DNA of 64,000 nucleotides from Psettodes erumei (lineage: Eukaryota > Chordata > Actinopteri > Pleuronectiformes > Psettodidae), in NCBI GenBank assembly GCA_016785225.1, contig JAFBJZ010000914.1, forward strand, positions 682,001 through 746,000, given 5' to 3'. Shown here piece by piece: positions 48,495 through 60,300 of the stretch; the stretch's first letter is position 1, and every line of letters begins with the position of its first letter. A model generated the notes under the pieces. The model did no database searches and had not been told where the DNA came from. It saw only the letters and a program-made list of their open reading frames with translations. The position numbers and the translations under genes were made by a program.

Positions 48495-51400
48495 ATTGGT
48501 GGATTTATAGCGTGCAGTCAGCTAATCAGCCTTTCTTCACCGCTGCTTCTTCTGGATTCCTCTTTCAGCTGCTTTCTCTCTCACCTGCTTCTTCTTTTTC
48601 CCTTCTCCAGGTTTTTTCCCTCCTACTTCTAAACTTGCTTATCTTTCTTGAGTATACATGCACTTATTCTCTCTGTCTGTCTTTCCCTTCCACTTCAAAT
48701 CCCTGGAACTGGGCCGGTGAGCAGGAGAAGCTGAGCTATGCTGGATGTTGCCACATGAGTGTTGGAGTGCAAATGCCACACCAGGGAGAGAAAACCTTCC
48801 AGTCAAGCTGCAGCCGGTAGGGCTTTTTCCCTCCAGCCCCCCTGTTTTTTCCGTTGGACTGTCCCCCTATCTTCAAACTCCTCCCTCATCTCCTCCCTAA
48901 ACACACACACACATCAGTACAACTCCACCTACAACTAGAAGCTCCAGCCCCCTGATGATTCAATAACACGCCCCTTTGGTAAAGCCTGGTCCCATCAGCA
49001 TGGTTGGAATAGTTAGAGCAGAGTTGTGCTGATCTGCTTGTATACAAGCTCAGGCACAGCATAAGGAGGAATGTCAGGCAGGATGTGTTCCTGTTTCCAC
49101 TCCGTTGTGCCTTCTACTGTATGCAGAACATTTTCATTAAATTGAAGGCAGAGCTATCTTTAAAACAGATGCCAGGTATGAAATACAGCTTGCCTTGGTT
49201 CTCAAGAAAAGCCCATGAACAATGATAAGACTAGGAATAGAATGATCTTTTGATAAACCCGAGGCTTCATGTTACTGTAACAGTGAACATTTAATTTCTG
49301 CAAATTCAGGGATGTATTCAAGTGAGCGATTATCTTTATCAAATTTATTAACTCTCTGTGGAGTTTTTAAGTGCAATAGGTGCTTTCCCACCAGAGAAAC
49401 TAGGAGCCTGTCCCTGGCAGCAAGCATTACAGGAGTTCTTGAGCACTGTGTCCCCACCGCGGTGTAAGAACCATCAGACCCATGGAGTGACGTACAAATT
49501 CTGTGACTGTTTGGGTCATAACAGAATTCAGAGCATTATATACTGTTAGTGATGATATGTGAGAGCAAAAGACTGCAGCTTGTTGTCCTCACCTCCTGCA
49601 TGAGGTAACCACCAATCAGCATCAAGTTCAGAGCATGAACTTATTACAATTATACTTATTGGCCCTGTAAATCAGCTTTAAGGGGCCTCTGTTGGGGACA
49701 CACACAAACGTTCTGGCCCCCTTAAAACAGGTTCACAGGCCCTTTGGTGGGGGCATGCCTATTTATTGCCATTAATGCCATTTGGTCAGTCAGTCTGAAA
49801 GTTCAGGAAAAGATTTTGTGTGTGCACATTGAGTTAAGGTTATTCTTTGCAAAACTGCTATTCCTGTTTTAGCAACAATGAACCTTCATGCTCAAGTATT
49901 ACCTTTAGCACTTGCTTTGTCTACAAGCAGAAAGCTAATCCTGACACTGAAGATTATATAACATCATTATTTTCACAAATTGCTGGATCATGTAATTCAT
50001 TGCTTCAGTTCCCAGTAGTCTTACGTTGATTTAAGTTCTCTCATGGCACAATCTAAAATCCATTCAATTATTGATGATATTGCTGGTAATTTTATGACTT
50101 GTGTATCATGTTATCCACAGGAATCTATCTGGTGAAGCAGTAAAACATAATGTTTACCTCATCATCCAGAAGAGTCTCAGGAATGAAGCCAAGATCTTCC
50201 TGGAGATGAATCAAGGCAAGACCTTGTTTAGGTTCAATCCACACCATTTCAAAAGGCAGGACTCAGAGCTCATTTAGTAAGGTAAAGCAAGGGAACAGTA
50301 AGGTCAGGAAGGTGAAGGTCAGGAAATGACCACACTGTTGGAGTGCTGCTTGTGCTGGTCCTTACAGGGCCATGAAAATAGGGCCTTGACAAAGCTCCCC
50401 CAGAGCCACAGAAGATGTTACAGAAGTGTTTTAACTGGCTCAGTAGTACAAATCATGTCAAGTAAACTCAGCCTCTGATGACAATTTTTTGGGGCTTAAA
50501 AATTTCAAAGTACACAATACACAGATATTTTAAAAAATATACTACATAACAATTACACTTATAGAATAAATAGATCAGTGATCAGTGATGCTTCTGATTG
50601 CTGTATGTATATAATTAAGACAACGATCAATAGTGGGTGACATAATGAGCCAAAACAGACAAAGAAAAGTCAGCAACACTTGGACAGTACAGATTACAGC
50701 CCTGACAGAACCATAGGTCATCTCTAACATCTATAGGTAGAAGAAAGATATGTTTTACTGGGTGTTACATGGATTTCTCCACAACTGACTGTTTATGTTT
50801 TTAAACAATCATTTAAGCATCACTAAAATCTCATCTATTTAGCCACGTAATCATGGCATTGACTCTGAAAGTACAATTAGTAGTTGCAGGTACATAGTCA
50901 AAAATTGGTTATTTTCTTTTTAGATAATAATGGCCCAGGATTAAGGTCGTCAACAGCTACAAGACAGGCAAGATTTTGAAGGGTCATTTACCATGGAGTC
51001 CTCTTTTCCAAAGTGCACAGTTCAGTCATCATGCTCAGATTTTATTCCATATGCATGTCAGTGGTACTCTCTACTCAGTGAGAAAACACTTGGAAAAAAC
51101 TTTCTAATGCATACAAGTTATGAAAACCACATGGCACCCCAGAATGAGGAAGAAAGCTATCTTTGAAAAAGCTGTTTCTCGTAGAAGTCTGTAATTTATG
51201 TACATTATGGGAGTTCCATGTTTCTAAAATTGCTCACTGGCAGGCAGCCAGTGTCCTGGTTTAAACCCTGCACCATGTGGAACGGAGAGGGGCTGAAACT
51301 CGACTGTGGCTGTTTGTAAGAGGAAAATTTCTACAGGATCTCGTTAGGACTGACTCAATACTTGGCCAGTTGTGGAGTGTTCCACCACATCTGGTAGACC

Positions 51401-54228
51401 TTACTCTCAGGACATTTACAGACTGGGTTTTGGTAGCCCTTTACTTTAGGTGGTACTCATGCACAATTATATGTCATAAGCATCCAACAGACACATGCTA
51501 GTCCATGATAATTATCAAATCAGAGCTTGATATAACAAAGACTGTGATAAATTGAAAGCCAATAAATCTCCATCACATGACTAAATATTGACTGAACATT
51601 ACAGCTTGTCAAAATTTTTTTTCGAACAAATCAAATGACAAGTTACTATTTGCAGTAATGAAGTCACAAAGAATTTTCAACTGACTCTACAGCTCTCCCC
51701 CAGCTTCAGAGAACTTTACAGTATAATTATAGCCATTGCCTTTTTTTGCTCACAGCAGCCAGTAGTGAGAGAAAAACCCTCAAAAAACCCACGGTTCATG
51801 ACTGTACCAAACACAGACAATGTTTAGAGCAATTCATGGTTTCTACATGGTTCTGATGGTCTGTTGTCGTAGTGGGGGTGCCAACAGAGAGGGCTCCAGT
51901 GAAAAAACACAGGCATCTGGGAAAAACAAAAAATAGTTCATTGCAATACTATGTGGCATCACCTATCAAGATGTTTGGCTGGGCAATACATGCGAGTGCA
52001 CATTTCTGGTACATTACTTTTTAACGTGAAAGCTGCATTGCCACTATTTATGTGGAAAACTATATATGCATAGGGAAGAGCCAGAGCTCTGTCACCCACA
52101 AGGAAATACTCAGCAACTCACTGCATATATCATCCATGGGAATGACATAACTTACTCAGCAGACCGCTTTCTGGATCTTGTTAGAAGAGTGAATAAAATG
52201 GAGAGCAACAGAGGACATCTACAGGCATACATTAAGCATGGGACATTACAAACTGAATCTCAGAATACTGTACATCTCAAATGCTGCACACATAACATGG
52301 CATATTCATATATTGCATTATGCTGCAAAAGTACAAGGAGGAGCTCCAGAGGATGGACAAATAAAAAATATTTTTTTTAAACAACCCAAAACCTACACCA
52401 TGTGCAGTCAGATTCTCTAGCACCACCACCCCTTTTCATAAGTCCTTATGAATTCTCCTCCACATCTTTAATTCCTCGTGACGTTTTCCTTTCCAAAAAA
52501 GTGTGAGTAGGAAAGCAGATTTCAGACTTTTCAACCACAGCCAAAGCCCTGCTCACCCTCACAGGTGTTTTCACTGATGAAGCCTCTGCTCAGACTGACA
52601 CATGTAGCATTTTTATCCATAAGAGGCAAGGAAAGCTGCATTAGTGAGCACTGTCTTCTATTGTAAAAGGCAAAATATGGTCGTACTAAAGTTGACATGG
52701 TGTGTTTCCCACTGTCACTGATGTTTGACTGAATAAAACCTCCTTTTGCAGTGTGTTGCTTGTGCCTCATATTCTTGGTCCATCACAACCGTAACATTTG
52801 ACTATGGTTTCGTTTTTCATGATATATTTATTTAGTTTTAAAACCATGAGACACACACAATGCTTTGTATTTTCATTTTCTAGCTGATAATCTTACGAGT
52901 CCTGGATCAAGCGGCTAAAAAAGAAGGCATACTTTAAATCAGCGTCCGGTTGGGATTTTCAAAATAAACCCAACGTGGCAAATCTTTTAGCACGGCTTTG
53001 CACATTGGAAAACGGCGATGTATATATTAATAACATAACACATTGGCATTGCATTGGCATCATTATAATTTTGACTCCCTTTCAAAAGGACAAGATGTGA
53101 GTGAAAAATAAACACATCACGCATTAATTTTGAAATCTTTTATTTTCTGGCATACTTTCGGCCGACAATGTCTAACTTGATGTACCAGCCTGGACCACTG
53201 CAGCCAGCATCCAGGAGGGTTTGACAGGCCGGAGAGAGCTGAGCAGCTGAAGGTTACAAAGGTGCGGAAATGGATATTTTGAAAAACATTTTATGTGAAA
53301 TGAAGTCATTTATTTCTGTCAGAAGACCCAGGGTATGTGAGGGAATTATTAACCATCATCCTACGAATCATGATATTGTGACGTGTTGGCTGGAAGGACA
53401 CGGACAACCATTCGCAAGTGATGCAGTGTTTGTTTTACATAATCCAACATTTGTTTGCTTCATCAACCGATTTTGTCCGTTTAAAAATAGAACTACGGCG
53501 TCATAACATTAGAGCCTACAATTAATATGACTAAAATCGAGTCTTGGGCTCATAATGTGCACACAATATTTGTATATAACGAGGAAAGAGGAAAATAGTA
53601 GCAATCAACGATATATTATGACGGACAGTGTGTCATTTGTTAAGGCATCATGGCGTCCTTGAGCAGTGAAGGACATAGGTGCTGCTGCAGCAGGGATGCT
53701 GTGACGTCAGTGATGCTGTGCTCACCATGCTAGCTAGGCGCTTTGAAGACGGTTTACACAAATACAGGGCTGTTTTCATTAATGGCATTGATCGTAATGA
53801 CTCACAATGTAGCAGTACAATATTTAGGCCTAAATGAGCTATTAAAAGCGTTGCTCTTTGATCAACAGACATCATTTCCTTCCGTGTTTAGCTTCAGCAT
53901 CTTCTTCCTGCAGTAGTCTATATATATGCCCATGGAACGGTTATTCAACTTAAACCTATCCATCTTTTTACTGTCTGCACAACCAGGCTGAAGGAACCTG
54001 TTATAGGCTCCTGTTAATCAATTAGTGGTGATTTGATTAAACTAAGACTATAACCAGCAATTTCCTGCATCGTTGTGTGTGTTTGTGTATTTTGATAAGG
54101 ATTACAAGAGTTGTAGAAAACAACAGGTTGTGTTTATGTCCTTTGACTTGTCCTGTTCATTGTGTAAAAAATCAATCGTCTAATAGTTGTCGTATCTTCC
54201 GGTCCTGTGCAGTTTTTCTTCATTCTAG
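48495..54228. promoter_or_regulatory. Intergenic region between divergent cavin1 and atp6v0a1
   Basis: 5.7 kb between two genes transcribed away from each other, so it must hold both promoters. The part nearest cavin1 (48.5-48.9 kb) is pyrimidine-rich on the plus strand. A perfect CRE palindrome TGACGTCA lies at 53702-53709. No coding gene is supported in the interval; 49.3-52.9 kb shows nothing I can name. Confidence 0.5.
53702..53709. promoter_or_regulatory. Perfect cAMP-response-element palindrome
   Basis: TGACGTCA, 543 bp upstream of the atp6v0a1 start codon. It is the consensus for CREB/ATF dimers; use here is inferred only. Confidence 0.35.
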
Positions 54229-54252
54229 TTGAGGTGGAGTGTGGTGGTCATA

Positions 54253-54369
54253 ATGGGGGAACTGTTCAGGAGCGAGGAGATGACGCTGGCCCAGCTCTTT
54301 CTCCAGTCAGAGGCGGCCTACTGCTGCGTCAGCGAGCTGGGAGAACTGGGCATGGTCCAGTTTAGAGAT
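54253..54369 (+). CDS. atp6v0a1: atp6v0a1 exon 1 (start)
   Basis: MGELFRSEEMTLAQLFLQSE, then AAYCCVSELGELGMVQFRD. The Met at 54253 is preferred over an upstream in-frame ATG at 54229, because the family starts MGELFR. A likely leader acceptor (cttcattctag) ends at 54228, so the upstream ATG would be just inside the exon. Confidence 0.96.
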
Positions 54370-57300
54370 GTAAGTCCAAATTTTCTCAAGCTATGGTGGA
54401 ACCTCTCTGAAGGCAGAAAGAATGTTGCTCATAAAAGACAAGTGGGATCTCAGAGAGGATGTGGTGTTTCTCATCTTTCAATGACATTTGACATCACACA
54501 TGTACAGTATAGGTGACAATTAATCAGTTGTTGTAATCACAAGTTTTCTGTTCACTGACTTTTAGTTTGAGCCAAATCCCATCATAATAATTGCTTTTAA
54601 ATTTTTTTTTCTATTTTCTTTCCATTTGCAGTTGAACCCAGATGTAAACGTGTTCCAGCGCAAGTTTGTGAATGAAGTGAGGAGATGTGAGGAGATGGAC
54701 AGGAAACTGAGTGAGTAATGAGACACATGAACAGTCTTTTGGAAAAATATGGTAATTTGATGAAAAGTGGATTTTTCTCTGCTGAACAGGGTTTGTGGAG
54801 AAGGAGATCAAGAAAGCAAACATCCCAACTGTGGACACTGGAGAAAATCCAGAGGTGCCTTTTCCCAGGGACATGATCGATTTGGAGGTAACCAATCAGT
54901 TCAGAACTTTGCTGTTCTGCAAATCATCATGTTCACACTCAATCCAGTGTCAACAACAGTGAGTGTCTGTTGTTTGTGATGCTCAGGCCACGTTTGAGAA
55001 GCTGGAAAATGAACTGAAGGAGATCAACACCAACCAGGAAGCCCTGAAGAAGAACTTCCTGGAGCTGACAGAGCTGAAACACATCCTCCGTAGAACGCAG
55101 CAGTTCTTTGATGAGGTTTGCCTTATTCGTCCTCTCAGACACACACACCACACGACCGGAAGTGTAAAGGAACATTGAGATTTTACTCACCTAAACCAAA
55201 ACAGTCCTTTATAACATTTCATTTGTTTTAGTGTGTGGCTATAAATCCCTGTAGCACCATTTTATTTATCATCGTTTTATTCCACAGTCAAATACCTGGG
55301 CTGGACCACAAGCATTCACTTAAAAGAACATAATTGTGTGCAACATATACTCTATGAAAGTAAGTAAATGAGATCTTGTTCATTCTTTCACTGACAGATG
55401 GAAGATCCCAACCTGCTGGAGGAGTCATCAGCCCTGATGGAGGGGAGTGAGGGGGGCCGCGGGGCTCCGCTCAGACTGGGGTAAACCATATTCTCTTATA
55501 CACATGAATCCAAACTGTCCTTGACAAAATGAAATGTTTAATCACGAGAAATTTCCATTAACTGAGGGGCTGATTGGTTTGAAAGGTGGTCAAATTGACT
55601 TTATTTACTAATTTTTCTTCACCAGATGAATTCTGTCAGACCTACAGTATAAGAAGATCCTTCATTAGAATTGTTAGAAAGAAAATATAATTACATGAAG
55701 ACTCTACAAACCCAAGTTTTTTTTATACTGCTGTGATGTAAAAAATTCAATTACAAGCACTGACCAGAACTGATGGGTTTAGATATTAAATATCATTAAA
55801 TTTCATTAAATGACATTTAATGTCAAAAAGGTATTCCCCTCATTCAGTGAAATGATGGTAGTGGTGGAGAGTATTGTCTAACTTGTCTGTCTGCTCCTGC
55901 ATGTTTTGTCTGTGCAGATTTGTGGCTGGAGTGATCAGCAGGGAGAGGATTCCCACCTTCGAGAGGATGCTGTGGAGGGTGTGTCGTGGTAATGTTTTCT
56001 TAAGGAAGGCAGAGATCGAGGACCCTCTGGAGGACCCCACCACGGTCAGCACACATACTAACACAGACGGAGTCATGAAGCTCTCATACAAAAATCACAA
56101 AGCGGCACACAAAAATCTGGGAAAATGGTTGATTAAAACATTTACATATCGGAGGCCAAATATATAACACACATCTTGTAACTGTTTTCTAATATATTCT
56201 CTTCCCAACAGGGAGACCAAGTCCACAAATCAGTATTCATCATCTTCTTTCAAGGTGACCAGTTGAAGAACAGGGTGAAGAAGATCTGTGAGGGGTGGGT
56301 GCCTCCACTTAATAATATTGTTAGTCATCATTTTTAAAGGTAGAAGCCTACAAAGAGAGACAGACAGTATGCTTGTTGTTAAAGGTAATTCCTATCGCCA
56401 TAGATTTAACAGAGAAGAAATCTATATTCCTGGATTTGCAGCTCAGCACAATTATGAAGAATTTCCAGAAGTTTATGAATCATGTCACAAACATAAAACC
56501 GGTGCTCTGTTGTTTCTCTATATCTGTGGGTCTGCTGCAGTGAAACTACAACTGTGCATTACTTTAAATATCTATGTAGATTCTCAGTCATCCAGGTCAT
56601 AGTCAAGGTTGAAAGAGTTCTGTAAGGCAACTGGAAATTCCAACCACCAACAGGGGCAAGATTAGGGAACAGAGGCACATCAGGGCAGCCCTCAAAACCT
56701 GCGGTTATCCCAGTTGGGCCTTTCTGAAAACCAACAAGAAAAGGCCCACAGAGAGGGAGGATAACAGAAGGAGAAACATCACCATCCCATATATCGCAGG
56801 GGTTGCTGAGAAATTTAGGAGGATCTTTAACCAGCACCAGATCCCTGTGCATTTCAGACCCAGTAACACCCTGAGACAAAAACTGGTGCATCCTAAAGAT
56901 AAGACACCTAGACACAAGCTGGACAATGTAGTGTATGAATGTTCAGTGTAGTAAAACATCGAAAGAGGAGGTGGGCTAAGACACAACCTGTCACCCACCG
57001 ACAAGGCACTCTTAGGAACAATACCCAGAACACTCACTTCTCACCTACTCCCTCCAGATCCACACAACATGGAGTGAGGTGACCAAAATCACTGTGACGA
57101 GGCGGTTAATGACCCACATTAACACCCTCATGACTGTCAATACTTGCCCAGGTGATCCTAACGGCCCTCTCAATGGGAGTGACCTGTGCCGCTGTTGTTT
57201 CCCAAACAACTTTCCACACCTACATTGTATAAATTCCAGTACTCCCCACCATCAGTTTCAGAACTGTAGAAGCCTCTTGGATGAGAGGTGAAACATTTTC

Positions 57301-60300
57301 TTGAAAAAATCTCAAGTCCAGTTGCATTACTTTAAATGTTGCTGCTATAAGGAATGGTGGGAAGACATTTTTTATTCTTTCTTAAAAGAAGGTGCAGTGT
57401 ATCTTATGCTGCAGTTGATCAGATAGGAAGCACTAAAGCTCCTTTCCTTAACTTTCAGAGAATTCCATGCACTGGCTCTTATCACGGCTGCCGTTTAGAT
57501 ACTTCCAGGTCATTTCACACCTTCCTGAGAAAAAATGACTCTTTGACCCAGGATGAACTGATAAGATTGGTTGTCAGAGGTCAAAAGTCAGAGGTCACCA
57601 TGGCCTTACAAAATGTGTCTGGCCACAACTTAAGAATTTTTAGATATTTTATATCCAGTTAGTCAAAGGTCTACTTTACTGTGTTGTTGTAATGATCTGC
57701 AAAACACCGCTGGCCATTTGGTCGTAAGATCCCTCTTGGTTTGAGTCTTATTTGGGTGATGAGCCCTTGATCTGATGACACTTTTGCAGTTTATTATATT
57801 ATTAAGCTGCTCTATGCTTGGTTGTAGCACAGTTGTCATTTTGCACACTGAGGAAGGGTGGCTGCTTGAAAGCTATAATTCATGACATGGTTGCCTCACA
57901 GTGGGTACAACAACTAAATGGCTATATTTAGGGGTTATGTTTAAATAAGGTTTAATTTTATGATAAAAAAACTTTTTGCTTGACTGACTCACCATGCACT
58001 ATCACACATTACATACTTCTAATAGAAAGCTTGTGTTACAAGTGTTGTGAGTTGACTGTTGATGGGTGTGTTTGTCCAGGTTCCGTGCCTCTCTCTACCC
58101 TTGTCCAGAGACCCCACAGGAGAGGAAGGAGATGCTGGCTGGTGTCAACAGCCGAATCGACGACCTCCAGATGGTAAGTTGGTCACTGAAATGCACCTCT
58201 GCCTTGTGTTACTGGCATAACTGTACCACAAATAAATGAACAAATCAGATACATCAGTTGATGGGTTACACACTAATAAACTGAAAGGTAAAGGTTTTTG
58301 AAAATGAAAATAAAGTAGGGGGCGGTAGTTGACCTTGGGTTTGATCCTGCTTATTGTTTAAGCCACATTACCATTAGCACTGTAGTTCTTTTATATAATT
58401 CAATAATTCTTTCAAAGCAACTTTGTAGTCTTTGTTAAACTGCTGCCCTCCAAACAACAAGAAATCAATTTAACTTTGTGCAGCAGGATGTCTGTGTTCA
58501 GGCTCCCTTGATAAAATTAAGTGTCAGTCGAATGACAAAAGCCCTCATAGTGTAGGTGGGTGTTTTCCTGTGTATTGGTTCTTATCTGTGAAAAACCTTT
58601 GTCCTGTCTCATAATGTTGTGGTTTCCCCAAAGTTTTCCCTTATTAAGCCTGGAAAAAAGCCATGGTTCTGCTTGAGAGAGCTGCTCTACTCTGAGGCTG
58701 CCAACCACACACACTGCATTACAATACACTACAATGGAGCATTTGACACAAATTTACAAGAGGAATCAAAGTATGTGTGTGAACATGCCCTGTGCCATCA
58801 GATCCTTTCAGTTTGATCATTTTCTGATACTCTGCATATTGCAAATAATGCTCATTCTAAACATCTAACTGACAGTCTGATACACAGAGAAGATCCCATG
58901 GCTGGAGCCATTTAATTGACAAGCATTAAAATACTTGCAACCAACAGTATAGCGGGCAAAGGTGACTATCACAGAATGATTTCTTTTTTGTCTTTGTTGA
59001 GTTAGCCAACAGTGTAATTTTCTCTTTCTTATTCTTTCAGTTAATTACTGTAAAGTGATTTCTTGTTTCCCAGTGATTAAAACAGCACACCAGAGGCCTG
59101 TAGGATGAGGCTGGATCTGTAGTAGACATGTCAGGCCTTACACCACCCAACCATCCAGTGTTGACTGGACAGGATCTGCAATCTGAAACAAATGTGCCGC
59201 TGTACTGTAGGTGCTGAACCAAACGGAGGACCACCGCCAGCGAGTGCTGCAGGCCGCCTCCAAGACCATGCGGGTGTGGTTCATCAAGGTGAGGAAGATG
59301 AAGGCCATCTACCACACGCTCAACCTCTGCAACATCGACGTCACCCAGAAGTGTCTGATCGCTGAGGTGTGGTGTCCCGTCTCGGACCTGGACTCCATCC
59401 AGTTCGCTCTGCGCAGAGGGACGGTTAGTTTGTTTTGGTTGGATTTTATTGCACCAGCTGTCTGGCTCTGCTTCCTGTTGTTGTGAGTTCTCACTTCACA
59501 TTCATAATTTATGACACATTTCATGGTGTACTGAGTGTGCTGCTGATAAACAGTTACAATGCTTATACTTTGACTATGAAACAAAAGCATTGGTGCAGCT
59601 CATACAGGTCACAGAACCTTTGTAAAATGTTAAATGGTCTTGTATTTATACAGCACAGTCTTATTGACCACGCAAGTACCTTTACACAAGCCACACTCAT
59701 TCATTCATTCACAAATTCATACAGTGGTCCTAAACACATAGTGCTTCAAGGAGGGACACAATCACACACACGTAGGGTCCACAGTGGGGTTCAGTATCTT
59801 GCCCAAAGACACTTCAGACCTGCTGATTGGAAGAGGTGGGAATCGAACCACCGCCCTTCCGATTAGTGAACAACCCACTCTGAAGCCACAGCTGCCCCCA
59901 ACAAGTTTAATGAGCATGCAGTACATCCAAGCATATTCAGCTGTATGAAAGTTTTACTTTGTCCAGGAAGATGTAACATGAGTGCTGTGCTGTTTTTGAA
60001 AGGTGGAAACCGTGTTTTTATATTGATATGGAGACAGCTTCTATGTAAGCCTGGATCGTCTGAGTATGTATCATAGTGCTGAATGTTATTTTTTGTTCAT
60101 ATTTCTTCACTGGCAGAGCCTGCACACTGACTGCAGTATAAGAAATAATAGATCTAGCTAGCATTAGCTGTTTCTTTTTCACAGATGGTGAAATGAACAG
60201 CAGCAGGGAATCCGGTGACCTCATCATTCATACCTTACCACATGATTCATAGCTCAGGATAATTTACGTAGTCTCTGAGTAACACGGATGAGGTACAGAT

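Noticed and set aside
48504..48509. TATAAA on the minus strand just upstream of the cavin1 start codon
   Set aside because: It lies only about 10 nt from the ATG, so a start site 25-30 nt downstream would fall inside the coding region; a chance match within the leader.
48142..48510. 122-codon plus-strand frame
   Set aside because: Antisense shadow of cavin1 exon 1.
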